From contig OX459102.1 of the NCBI GenBank assembly GCA_949775045.1, forward strand, positions 18,232,160 through 18,296,159: 64,000 nucleotides of DNA, read 5' to 3'. The notes below the pieces were generated by a model. That model did not search any database. It saw only the letters and a list, made by a program, of their open reading frames with translations, and was not told where the DNA came from. Source of the stretch: Metridium senile (lineage: Eukaryota > Cnidaria > Anthozoa > Actiniaria > Metridiidae). The translations under genes and the position numbers were made by a program. Shown here one piece after another: positions 45,901-55,866 of this stretch (positions are counted from its first letter, which is position 1; each line of letters begins with the position of its first letter).

Positions 45901-48900
45901 AGTACATGATTCTAGATTTAAAACGTGTTGAACTCAACAAATCATTACACGATGGTGCATTGTGGGTTGTTGAGCAGATTCCAGCGTAAGTTGTACACCA
46001 TCTTCACTTATATATAATATTCAAAAATGTGACTTTCTATAGTTTCTATTCCCTATTTGTACAGATACGTTGCTAGTGGTGACCAGACAGCGATCTTAAG
46101 GTTGGGGTACTGGCCATCCTATAATGTTCCTTTCTATGAAAAGGCGAGTGTAGTTGTAAATAATATTACAAAATGTTAAGGCCCGTGCAAACGCACGCAA
46201 CATTGTTGGACCAACATGGTTGCTCCTAGCCTCCTCCGCAGGCAACTCTTTTCCGATCGATTATTTCCGTTTTGGGCTTCCTGTGTTAACTATATGGTAG
46301 GATGCGAGGAGACTGATCATTCCCCCTCGGCCCGCCCGTTGACACAGGAAGCCCAGAAATCCGATAACTTGGGAAGGGATGCCTGCGGAGGAGGCTAGGT
46401 TGCTCCAACATGTTGGGCTCGTTTGAACACCCTGTTGGGTGATGTTTGATGAAACTCATCCAACATTTCTTTTGTTCTCGTGTTTAACAAACCGTATCGC
46501 AACAATGTTGGCCAACAATGTTGCGTGCGTTTGCTCGGGCCTTTACTCTTGCTGCATTCCAGTGTGACTACTGAAACAGGGGCCACCCAAACAAATTTCA
46601 AAATAGATATTGTTTGATCTCAAGCAAAAAACTTATACAGGCTAACCCAAAACAATAACAGAATATAATTTTTTCTGCATCACGTCCACAGCCTGACTGA
46701 AAGGCCCCTCTGTTGTGGGCTACCTGTGGAAGCGGATATTGATTTGGCCCACTGCTTGGGTTCTACTTCAATATATATATATATACACCAGTACCTAAGT
46801 ATTCATTCTTTTCCCTTTCAGATCTACAATTTAAGTGGGTACCCAGACTTTGTCAAGAAACATGGTACTTCTTTCTCGTACCAGTTAGCACCTCGCGCCA
46901 AGATTTTCCGTCGAGATCAATCCACAGTATGTACATACATACATACATCTTGTGTATTATTTTTATCAATATTCATCATCATTGGCATCATCTTCATTAC
47001 TGTCATTATTGTCATTGTAATTTTTATCATCATCATCTTCATCATCATTATAGACCATAAATATAACCATTGTCACCATTGTCATGCATTGCCATCATCA
47101 CATCACTATCATTTTATTAGCGTAATTACTTTGGGTGGAACGGGAAAAAGGTGTTTGGGTTTCAAGCTGTGTTTCCGATGGGAGAAGGGAAGAGGGGAGA
47201 AGAGCATGGGAACAGGTTTTTTTCATTTTTTTTGCACTTGTTTTAGGTTTCATGCAGCCATATCGGTAACACAGCTATACCAAAACAGCCATTTCCATTC
47301 CCCAAAAAGGAAACACTTGCTACGTATACGTAGGCTATCATCATGAATCTTACTACATGTATCATCATCTTTATAATAAGCATTTAATATCCAGCATCAT
47401 CATCACAGTCATTGCCATGGTTATTTTCAGGTTCATGATATGGACACTATGAAGCATATTATGCGATACAATGGTAAGATATATATACCCGTTGTTTTAA
47501 ATTAATAAAAAAAACACAACAAAATTAAGTCAGTCAACGTATGACAACACAGTTTTTTTCCTACATAATTTCAATATTTACTGTATATTGTGTTATTATA
47601 ATGTAATGTTAATTGTTTTTTCTGACTTACTTTTTTATTATAAACAGACAAACCACACTTGTGCCATCGCCACTATCCTATTTTTCATTAGTGGTTGCAT
47701 ATTTAGGACAATTTAAATAAAATCATTTTTTTTTTGTCATTAGTATTTTAGTTATATTTTTCATTATTATAATTTATATTTTTTGTTATTAATTAGTTAT
47801 TTCACAGAGTATTTTGTTTATTAATTACCTAGATTACAAACACGACCCTTATGCTTTCAATAACCCAATGAATGCAATATGTTCCCGTGGTGATTTGGTG
47901 TCAGATGCTCCTTCAGCTGATGGCTGCTATGATGCTAAGGTATGTAACAAACCAGGTGATCTCATTTCATGATCACCTCAAGACAGCAACGATTTTTGTT
48001 ACTTTTAGGCATTTCTGTTAATTGTTATTATTTCTTTTTATTCATCATCATCATCGATCATTGCTCTGAGTGCCAGATCCACACTACCTCTCCAACCCTT
48101 TCTATTTCTTGCCACCACTTTCGCATCATTCCATGTGGACCAGCCAGCCTGTTTTCGTTCATTCTCTACCGTCCTCCTCCAAGTAGTCTTTGGTCTTTCT
48201 CTCATCCTGCGGTCTCAGATTCCTTTTTATTGCATTTACAAAAATGCTTCTTATTGGGTAGCCTGATTTTCAGAGCGGGCCTGGAAGTGATAGAGTTAAG
48301 GACCCAGGCCCACTCTGAAAATCAGGCTAATTATTGGGCAGGCTTAAATTAGCCAGAAGAGTGTGTGTGAAATCACCTGGAAAGGGGTATGGGTTTTGGG
48401 CTTGCTCTATTTTAAGGGTATAAAATATACCTATACACTTTATAAACAGAATCTAAAACTTTGACAAAAGATCTAATACAAGGTTTCCTGTTTTATGTGT
48501 GGCTTAGAAAAACTTTTATATCAAGGTTTGTTTTTGATGGCGTAATATCATTTCAGGTGACAGACTATTTTATGGCTACATCTATGGTATCTTCAGCTAT
48601 AAGTGGACCAACAGCTCAGGTATAGAGAATTATGGGATATCATGGGGTACTTTGGAGGATCATGGGATATCATGGGGGCATGATGGGATACTTTGGAGGA
48701 TCATGGGATATCATTGGGGAGTGATGAAATATCATGGAATACTTTGGAGGATCATGGGATATCATGGGGGCATGGTGGGATATCATGGAATACTTTGGAG
48801 GATCATGGGGGCATGGTGGGATATCATGGAATACTTTGGAGGATCATGGGATATCATGGGGTATTAAGGGGGCATGATGGGATATCATGGGGTACTTTGG

Positions 48901-49461
48901 AGGATCATGGGATATCATGGGTGCATGATGGGATATCATGGAATACTTTGGAGGATCATGGGGGCATAATGAGATATCATGGAATACTTTGGAGGATATT
49001 TGGATATCATGGGGTATTAAGGGGGTATCAAGGGAACATGATAGGATATCATGGGGTACTTTAGATGATGATGGGATATCATAGGGTTTTATAGTGGTTT
49101 GATAGGATTTCACAGGGTACCATTGGGGATCAGTTTGATTTGTTGTGACTATACATACTGATGTTTCATGTCTTTTGTCAAAAGGATCAGCCTCCATTCA
49201 ACTGGAATCAGTATCCATTCAAAGGGTATCACGTTGGGATGGTGAGTTGACAGCTTTGATTTGACAGATTATGATAATGATGATTTTAAGATGATGATTA
49301 TGATAATGATGATTGTTAGGATGATGATGGTGATGATAAAAATGATGGTGAAGATGATAATTATGGCAATGATGTTGATTAATGAAGACATGCAATATTT
49401 GTTTGTGTTTCAGCCTGATCTCTACAACTTTGATTTCGTCACAATGAAGCCCAAACTGTAG
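39966..49461 (+). CDS. PLBD1: Phospholipase B-like 1, tandem copy B (19 exons, 538 aa)
   Basis: Exons: 39966-40060, 41256-41339, 41499-41600, 41930-42026, 42120-42207, 42436-42476, 43256-43381, 43628-43704, 44248-44318, 44873-44945, 45330-45490, 45886-45985, 46065-46143, 46822-46926, 47431-47473, 47833-47939, 48557-48619, 49185-49241, 49414-49461. They sum to 1617 bases in frame. A signal peptide ([17 protein letters not shown]) opens the protein. The predicted nucleophile is Cys218 in [11 protein letters not shown] at the start of exon 8, generated by autocleavage in this Ntn-hydrolase family. Family blocks: [60 protein letters not shown]. Exon count, phases and most exon lengths equal copy A. 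Exon 13 ends in a GC donor (gcgagt at 46144) where copy A has gtgagt. Exons 12-13 and the intron between are far more like copy A than the rest. Both copies keep the nucleophile, so both are probably active. Confidence 0.93.
40142..40166 (+). other. CTGATGA...GAAA hammerhead-like core
   Basis: The sequence CTGATGATGCCG, then ttga, then CGGCGAAAGC contains a CUGAUGA box, a 4-bp GCCG/CGGC stem and GAAA. These are the core parts of a hammerhead ribozyme. I could not identify convincing stems I and III, so activity is not claimed. Confidence 0.3.
40390..40641. mobile_element. MITE with GTACGAGTCAAATCC ends and poly-G tract
   Basis: Ends gtacgagtcaaatccaaag and ctttggatttgacttgtac are inverted. 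Inside are repeats of ggggcatttgac and a run of about 21 G at 40589-40610. It lies in intron 1 of PLBD1-B. Confidence 0.7.
40755..41225. repeat. TGATTGATTGACTGAC microsatellite
   Basis: Degenerate tgat/tgac tetramers, broken by unique sequence at about 40985-41060. One larger unit (tgatttaatgatccagtgaa ... ttttgatcgattgac) is duplicated. It occupies the end of intron 1 of PLBD1-B. Confidence 0.8.
42654..42842. mobile_element. Mariner/pogo-like MITE, TA-flanked
   Basis: Starts CAGTGGAAACCAG and ends GTTCTACTG, with ttaatccggcc and related vertical repeats inside. TA lies at both borders (42652-42653 and 42843-42844). It is in intron 6 of PLBD1-B. Confidence 0.65.
42895..43188. mobile_element. 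MITE, CAGCGCAACGC ends, TA-flanked
   Basis: Starts cagcgcaacgcaccttac, continues tggccacctaattaaag, and ends ctttaattgggtggccac then gcgcgttatgctg. TA stands at 42893-42894 and 43189-43190. The element at 56354-56535 has similar CAGCGC termini. Confidence 0.65.
43448..43592. mobile_element. Inverted-repeat element, CCCTTTTAATAAGTCCC
   Basis: Arms cccttttaataagtccctaa and gggacttattaaaaggg, continued by gtgttgtgtt/aacacaacac. It ends about 35 bp before exon 8 of PLBD1-B. Confidence 0.65.
43781..44030. mobile_element. MITE with 8- to 9-bp target duplication
   Basis: Ends CCCAGGGGGGG and a C-rich run ending CCCGGG. Inner arms ccaagtggtaggggtga and tcacccctaccacttgg are perfect complements. ATAACTTC(C) flanks both sides (43773-43780 and 44031-44038), an 8-bp duplication typical of hAT elements. 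It lies in intron 8 of PLBD1-B. Confidence 0.75.
44975..45310. repeat. (ATC)/(ACC) microsatellite in PLBD1-B intron 10
   Basis: Imperfect atcatcatc/accactatc repeats up to about 20 bp before exon 11. Frames rich in IIITTI or DDDDSG are artefacts. Confidence 0.85.
45605..45745 (-). mobile_element. tRNA-derived SINE
   Basis: On the minus strand the head folds like a tRNA: acceptor GTCCTTG pairs fully with CAAGGGC, the D stem is GTGT/ACAC, and an A box (TGGTGTAGTGGCTAACA) and B box (GGTTCAATTCC) for RNA polymerase III are present. The anticodon stem is mostly intact with loop ctagaaa; the T stem is degenerate and a non-tRNA tail follows (tatgatatttttcaca ... aacgcatttcaattcat). The tail is shared with 16866-16980, so this is a SINE rather than a functional tRNA gene. 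It lies in intron 11 of PLBD1-B. Confidence 0.6.
46179..46542. mobile_element. PIF/Harbinger-like MITE carrying a nested insertion
   Basis: Ends AGGCCCGTGCAAACGCACG and CGTGCGTTTGCTCGGGCCT, continued by caacattgttgg arms. TTA flanks both ends (46176-46178 and 46543-46545). A second element (46227-46397) has inserted into its left half. It lies in intron 13 of PLBD1-B, close to the GC donor. Confidence 0.8.
46227..46397. mobile_element. TAGCC...GGCTA element with perfect 9-bp target duplication
   Basis: Ends TAGCCTCCTCCGCAGGCA and TGCCTGCGGAGGAGGCTA are perfect inverted repeats; inner gggcttcctgtgt/acacaggaagccc also pair. GGTTGCTCC is directly repeated at 46218-46226 and 46398-46406. Removing the element and one duplicate restores the host MITE (acatGGTTGCTCCaacatg). 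Confidence 0.85.
48259..48329. mobile_element. 71-bp TAGCC...GGCTA mini-element
   Basis: Ends TAGCCTGATTTTCAGAG and CTCTGAAAATCAGGCTA, with gggcctgg/ccaggccc inside. Flanks CTTATTGGG and ATTATTGGG match at 8 of 9 bases. It lies in intron 16 of PLBD1-B. Confidence 0.75.
48640..49110. repeat. ATCATGGGATATC minisatellite in PLBD1-B intron 17
   Basis: Higher-order units combine ggatcatgggatatcatgg, gggcatgatgggatatc and atggggtactttgga in varying order. It begins 20 bp after exon 17, with the first unit (agaattatgggatatcatgg) abutting the donor, and ends about 75 bp before exon 18. Confidence 0.9.
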
Positions 49462-49486
49462 CAACAGTGAAAAACTTGAAAACCTA

Positions 49487-49965
49487 ATAATAATAATAAT
49501 AATAATAATAAATCGTTATTCAACCCCCCTCTCCCATTAATCAATTAGTTAAAAGTTCAAGAGTGAAATATACAAGTTAGTAGTAGATAGTAAAAAAGCA
49601 TCTACCCTATCCAATGTGCATAAGCTAAATTAAGTAAAGTAATTTTTAATAAGTTTCTTAAACGTTTTAATATCCCTTGACTCGCGTATATCATTATCCA
49701 AGACATTCCAATCATTACTTGCAAAATTAATTGAAGTCCAGAGACCCCAGTTACACTTAGCAGCAGTCTTACGGATGTTTAACTTAGACCTGGTATTATG
49801 TCTATGAATATCTTGTTGATATATCAAATCAAAACTATGTGAAAAAGGTTGTTTTTACATTTGTAAATAAATAATAAACGATTCATTTTCCTTCTAGTCT
49901 TAAGATTTACCCAGGAAAGCCTCTCTAAGGCTGCACTTGCAGACAAACTATAGTTAAGGTCTAGA
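49487..49965 (-). mobile_element. LINE 3' remnant with one frameshift
   Basis: On the minus strand the last part of a LINE ORF2 is visible: LERLSWVNLKTRRKMNRL, then in another frame HRHNTRSKLN, CNWGLWTSINFASNDWNVL and FKKLIKNYF (49630-49960). The (TTA)n tail is the AAT run at 49485-49510. The RT core is missing. It lies just downstream of PLBD1-B, tail to tail, and its AAT run may also supply AATAAA (49507-49512) to that gene. Confidence 0.7.
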
Positions 49966-49979
49966 ATAATACGACAAAC

Positions 49980-50660
49980 ATGTAAACAAACAAATAAGTG
50001 AACAAACAAACAAATGAACAAGCAAACACGCAAACAAATGAACAAACAAACAAATGAACAAACAAACAAATGAACAAACAAACAAATGAACAAACAAACA
50101 AATGAACAAACAAACAAATGAACAAACAAACAAATGAACAAACAAACAAATGAACAAACAAACAAATGAACAAACAAACAAATGAACAAACAAATGAACA
50201 AGCAAACAAATGAACAAACAAACAAATGAACAAACAAACAAATGAACAAACAAATGAACAAGCAAACACGCAAACAAATGAACAAACAAACAAATGAACA
50301 AACAAACAAATGAACAAACAAACAAATGAACAAACAAACAAATGAACAAACAAACAAACAAATGAACAAACAAACAAATGAACAAACAAACAAATGAACA
50401 AACAAACAAATGAACAAACAAACAAACAAACAAATGAACAAACAAACAAATGAACAAATGAACAAACAAACAAATGAACAAACAAACAAATGAACAAACA
50501 AACAAATGAACAAACAAACAAATGAACAAACAAACAAATGAACAAGCAAACACACAAACAAATGAACAAATAAACACACAAACAAATGAACAAACAAACA
50601 AATGAACAAACAAACAAATGAACAAACAAACAAATGAACAAACAACAAAAACAAACAATT
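49980..50660. repeat. 12-bp (AAACAAATGAAC)n satellite
   Basis: The dominant unit is aaacaaatgaac, with aagcaaacacgc variants recurring at about 240-bp spacing and so hinting at a higher-order repeat. The opposite strand is open in all three frames (CLFICLFV-type repeats, up to 276 codons) because the unit lacks stops. It directly abuts the LINE remnant. Confidence 0.95.
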
Positions 50661-51300
50661 AATCTAACAGCACTTAACAAGGCCGATCAACAAAAAAACA
50701 TACAAAAAAAGCAAAATATACAAAAAATCAAGAATACAAAACAAACATAAATGATCGACAAATGACAACTAACAATTATTCAGTGACAGAGTTTTAATAC
50801 TAATATATTTACAAATGACAAATAAATAAACAAACTGCAACAAAAGTTTTAATTAGCTGGATGTTTTATGTGCTGTACCAAATAAAAAATATTGCTGACA
50901 TAGTTTTCTTTGTGTTTGTCATTCCATGTGAACATTTAAATGGTTTACCTGTCAAAATTTGACCAATCAAGTACATGAGAAATCGTGACATTTACGCATC
51001 AAAGTTTAGCCAATCAGCAACAAGTAGTTTGTCTCAGACCCTGAAATGGTTTTCCTGTCAATCAAAAACATGATTTGAATTTTAGAAAATATTTTCCATT
51101 TGTCCCGCAAAAGACAAAAAAATACTAACTAAAATTTAAAAATGAGTTCTATATTTTTGAGAGAAAGGTTTTGAACAATCAAATAAAATGCAAAAGTTTT
51201 GAGGGAAATAATATTTACATAAATTTGACGTCACAGCGCAAGCAGTCATCTGTGAATTTTGATTAGATTTGAAAACAACTTGGTGAATTTGTCTGTGAAA
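50661..51300. other. MGLL 5' flank
   Basis: No gene recognised. A segment duplicated as accaatcaagtacatg/gccaatcagcaacaag (about 50970 and 51010) contains CCAAT boxes. The last 60 bases (tttgattagatttgaaaac ... gtctgtgaaa) probably include the 5' UTR. No TATA box stands out. Confidence 0.35.
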
Positions 51301-54300
51301 ATGGAGCTAAGCGGCATTCAAACCGAGATACAAATACAAACAATTGAAGGATCATTTAAAAACAAAGACGGTAAAGTAATATTTACAAGAAAATGGCAAG
51401 AAAAAGACTTTAATCCAAGGTGAGATCCAACTAGCGTACTTTAATTTTCATGCAAAAGATTCATTTTCGATTACGAAAAACTATCAGCGCGTATGAACGG
51501 TGACCTGTTGATTTTGACACCGTGTGTAGCACTTATAATCTTACTACACTGTTACTGAAATTAGCTAGATATAATAACAAATAGGTATTGTTATTTGAAG
51601 AATAGTATGTACTTAATCAACATATGAAAACATTTCAATGTAAGTTTATATATGGATGAAAACCACATAACAACCAGCTTAACACGCTTTCACTTCGGCA
51701 CGGCCACATTAATTATTTTCGCTAAATTAGTTTTTGTATAAATATTTCTAATTAGCTTTGAGTTTTTTTTGGATAAACCAAATGTTATATCAACAACATG
51801 TGCGAAATAAAAGCCCTCGAGTTATGTAAATTTGTAAAAAAGGTTTGCTCACTTCGCTGTCGGTTTCAAAATTTACGATTTAGCTCTGAGTTGAAAGCAA
51901 AAAGAAAGCTTGTTTTTTTTAATTTATAATATTTCATTCAATATTAGTTGAGAAAGGCTCATATTTTATGCCTTCAAAAGGAATTTTAAATAAGCGAAGA
52001 TTTCATTCAACCGGATCAAAAGTCATACAAATTTGAATATTCAAAATATTTTGTTATGTACCACAGGAAGACCATAAATTGCAAAGACTGAACTGTTTTA
52101 TAAACCATCACTTTACACCGATAAAAGAATATTTATATAATTATTGTTCACATTTTTAGTATAATTTTTAATGACTGCATGTTTCTCATAAATATCATTT
52201 TTATTGTAGAGCTTTGATATTTGTGAGTCATGGATTTGGAGAACATTCAGCAAGATATGGTGATTTTCTAGCACCTGCATTGGTAAAAGATGGATTTTTA
52301 GTAATATCACATGATCATGGTAAGAAAATATTACACTCCAAAACAGCTGCTACACACTCAATGTCTAACAGGATATAGAATGATTAATATTATCGATAAA
52401 CAAAATATGGAGAGGATATAGGTAGATGAATAAATGGATGGATGAATGATTAAACAAATGAAGGAATGAATGAATGAATGGACATATGATTAAACAAATG
52501 AATGAAAGAGTGAATGAACGGACATATTAAACAAATGAATGAATGAATGAATGGACATATGATTAAACAAATGAATGAATGAATGAATGGACATATGATT
52601 AAACAAATGAATGAATGAATGAATGAACATATGATTAAACAAATGGATGAATTGATTAGTGAATGGATGGATTAATGGTTGAACAAATGAATAAATGGAC
52701 ATCTGATTAAATGAATTAATGGATAAGCGAATAAATGGATGGATGAATGATAAAACAAATGAATTAATGAACATATGATTAAACAAATGAATTAATTGAT
52801 TAGTGAATGGATGGATTAATGGTTGAACAAGTGAATGAATGAATAAATGGACATATGATCATAGGCAGCCCAACTACTCCTTTCGAGGATTTTTTATTTT
52901 TCAATAAAGATTCAATGGAAAAAATGCGCGCAACTATTTTGGTTTCTTCATTTGGCGCGCGCTTGTAGTCTTTGGGTTTCCTGTGGCGCGCTTGTAGATT
53001 GTGGGGTTCCTGTGGTCAATCCCGCGGGATGGATGGTCAGCAGGGTCAGGTACCTTGTATATTGTCACAATATATACTTGTCTCCCGCGGGATTGACAAA
53101 GACTACAAGCGCGCGCCAAACGAAGAAACCAAAATAGTCGCGCACATTTTTTTCCATTGAATCTATATAAAAAATCCTCGAAAGGAGTAGTTGGGCTGCC
53201 TATGATATGATTAAACAAATGAATGGGCAAGTGAATGAATGGATGGAAAAATTAATGAATTGGAAATGACTGCATTATGAATGAATGTGCACCTAACCAG
53301 ATGAATAAGCAAATGAATAAGAGGACACAATCAATTATAATCAATGTTCACTTCTGTTGCTAGTTGGTCATGGCAAAAGTGAGGGAGAAAGGGCACAAAT
53401 AAGTACCTTTGATACATATATCCGAGATATATTCCACAATGTCGACCAAGTCACTGTCAAATATCCCTCGTTACCGATATTCTTATTTGGCCACTCTATG
53501 GTAAGTACAGCAAAATAATTCTTGGGTACAGGCGGGGATCCAGGAAGTATAGGGGAGGGGAGGGTGTTCAACTATAGCTATTATCACTTTGTTATTGAAC
53601 AAAACAGATAACTGCTTTAAATTGTATATGTGAGGAGGGAGTGGTGTGTGTGTGAAAGGGAGGGGAGGAGGGAGACTACAGGTAGACCTTTTTACCTTCC
53701 TTGTTGTCCCATTTCAGATCATGTGATGCTACCCTCGGGAATTATTTCTTTCACATGTAAATGATATAACACGTTCATCATAAAAGAACAATTCTCAAGC
53801 ATGGGCAGCAGAGTATCGTTAGCGTTTGTATTCGCTTGTAATCTCTGTGTATTTATAGTTACCAACGGTCGCTTGCTTTGTTATTCCATTGACCCTTTCT
53901 GATATGTCTAGCTCCTATTTCAATCTTGTGATATTGGTCTATCTGGTATTAAAAGCGATCGTATGTCACTCGGTTACTAATCGGCAACTTCTTTAACAAA
54001 GGTATATAAGATACCTTCGGGGGCCGTTAAAGAAGTTACCGATTAGTAACCGAGTGACATACGATTGCTTTTAATACCAGATAGACCAATATCACGAGAT
54101 TGAAATAGGAGCTAGACATATCAGAAAGGGTCAATGGAATAACAAAGCAAGCAAATAAGGGACCGTTGATAACTATAAATACACAGAGATTACAACATAC
54201 TAATAAGTCAACTGCACCTTGATGTTTGTTGATATTTTTATTAGAAAGTGCCTCTTGTTATGGGAAATTAATCTTAATAATCATAATGACTGTTTGTTTT

Positions 54301-55866
54301 TTCAAAATACAGGGAGGTTGTATTGCAATACTATCAGCAATGCAAAGACCCAAGTTCTTTACTGGTGTAATTCTCAGTGCACCTGCAATAATGGCTGATC
54401 CTGATGTAGATACAAAGTGCATGGTGAGTTGATTCACAACACAAAGAGGGGTGGATCCAGAAAGTTGTCAGGGGGTGTCCCAATTGCAAATGAAGGACTC
54501 TTAAGGTGTTAGGGGATGTTATGTCCCTAATTAATGCCTGGAATCAAATAAGGGTAATTGCGGCACTAAGGCGGGTGTCCGATGCCACCAGGGACACCCC
54601 TAGATCCGCCCCTGGGTACTGCCCAAGCTGTCACATATTACCCTCTCTAAGTCATTTTACTTACTTACTTACTTACTTACAATATAGGTTTTTCTCATAA
54701 TTTAGATTAAATTCGGCAGATGAGTTGTGAACTTTAAACTATGCCTAATGTTGATAAGATATGCAATGTATGGTTGCTTTTGTAAATGAAAAGAGTAAAA
54801 CATGGTAGCAGCGAACACATTAAAAATTATGTTCACTTTCTTTTCTTTTTCAGAGATGTCTTGGGAGAATGTTTTCAAATATCTTTCCATCTCTGGAAAT
54901 CATTCCTAGTATCGATCCAGCACAAACCTGCAGAAATCCAGAAAAGGTGGGTTTTACATTATTCACTTGCAATCAGCATGTCAACAGATGGTCACCATAG
55001 AGCAAAGTGGCAGTTGTTATACTCACAGTGTATAATTCTTCCTCAAAGGTTGAGGCATACAGAACAGATCCTTTAGTATATCATGGAGGGATCAAGACAA
55101 GAATGGGAATGTCATTAACTTATGCTATGGATACTATCAATGCCAAGATGGATGAAGTGGAATGGCCATTTCTCATTATGCATGGTGATGCCGACGCACT
55201 TGTCATGGTAGAAGGATCAATACTGTTTGAGAAAAAAAGTAAAAGCAACGACAAAACAATCAAGGTATGAAGCCAATACATAATGTTCTTTGATTTGTGA
55301 TATTTTCTAATAAAATGAAAAACACATGTGCATGGGGAGTTAGATTGAATAAAACTGTATTTTTTTTTAATTAGTAACTTCATCACAATGTGCCAAAACT
55401 ATGCTAAATAAAATGTCAAGTACACTGTGTCAACGTCAAATATTATTTTTAGTTATAACTGCACATGATACCAAAACATATAATTAAACATTATAGAGGT
55501 TTTGGAGATAAAATAAAATATATATCCTCAATGTTTTTCATGTTGACAAAACTAAAAAAGTAATTATAAAAATAAAATAAATAACTTTTTTTAACATCTC
55601 AATGTTCTAGCTGGCACACACTATATATAAACGACGAGGAGACTGACTCACACTCACTATATAATATATACCTCTATTAATGTTTAATATTTTGCTTACA
55701 ACTCAGCACACACATCAGTATCCTCATCCTACTTTCTATATTGATGTCTTAACAGGTGTATGAAGGCTATTACCATGAACTACTGAATGAACCACGCCAA
55801 TATTCCAACATTGTTCTGCATGACATCATGGATTGGGTAAAGAAAAGAATGCCTGCTTCAGGCTAA
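51301..55866 (+). CDS. MGLL: Monoglyceride lipase (7 exons, 298 aa)
   Basis: Exons: 51301-51419, 52210-52319, 53364-53500, 54313-54423, 54854-54946, 55049-55264, 55756-55866. They sum to 897 bases in frame, near the length of human MGLL. It is an alpha/beta hydrolase that splits monoacylglycerols, including 2-arachidonoylglycerol, at lipid surfaces. Visible motifs: oxyanion loop VSHGFGEHSARY (exon 2), HDHVGHGKSEGER (exons 2-3), and nucleophile elbow GHSMGG with Ser121, split by the intron after Met122. The triad is completed by Asp239 (HGDADAL) and His269 (EGYYHELLNEP), the latter two at exactly the human numbers. Residues about 150-190 form the lid, the least conserved part. There is no signal peptide, as expected for a cytosolic or membrane-associated enzyme. 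Introns 2 and 3 each contain a roughly 350-bp foldback element. The start is the first ATG of the exon; an upstream start was not seen. Confidence 0.93.
52395..52852. repeat. GAATGAATGGACATATGATTAAACAAAT repeat
   Basis: Degenerate units of 32-40 bp in MGLL intron 2. The array resumes to the right of the foldback element at about 53205-53310. Confidence 0.85.
52860..53204. mobile_element. 345-bp foldback element with 7-bp target duplication
   Basis: Ends CATAGGCAGCCCAACTACTCC and the exact complement GGAGTAGTTGGGCTGCCTATG; the arms continue for about 130 bp (aatcctcg, ttcaatggaaaaaatgcgcgc, ggtttctt, gcgcgc.tgtagtct). An inner pair caatcccgcggga/tcccgcgggattg is also present. ATATGAT is repeated at 52853-52859 and 53205-53211 and splits a satellite unit (acatatgat|taaac). 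Confidence 0.85.
53838..54193. mobile_element. 356-bp long hairpin element
   Basis: Arms from GTAATCTCTGTGTATTTATAG to its complement pair for about 165 bp with few mismatches, around the centre aaggtatataagataccttc. Near-identical arms imply a young insertion. Its transcript within MGLL intron 3 would form a long double-stranded hairpin. Confidence 0.85.
54448..54620. mobile_element. Dispersed GGGGCGGATC element (copy 2)
   Basis: Starts gggtggatccagaaag and ends ctagatccgcccctggg, with tgtcccaattgcaaatgaag as in 18575-18735. It is in MGLL intron 4, about 25 bp after exon 4. Confidence 0.65.

Noticed and set aside
47018..47346. Continuation of the 206-codon frame past PLBD1-B exon 14
   Set aside because: Exon 14 ends at 46926 with a good donor and matches copy A; the remainder is intron with ATC repeats.
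49824..50680. Three overlapping 234-276 codon Cys/Phe/Leu-rich frames (minus)
   Set aside because: All three frames of a 12-bp repeat are open at once, which no real gene would show; simple repeat artefact.
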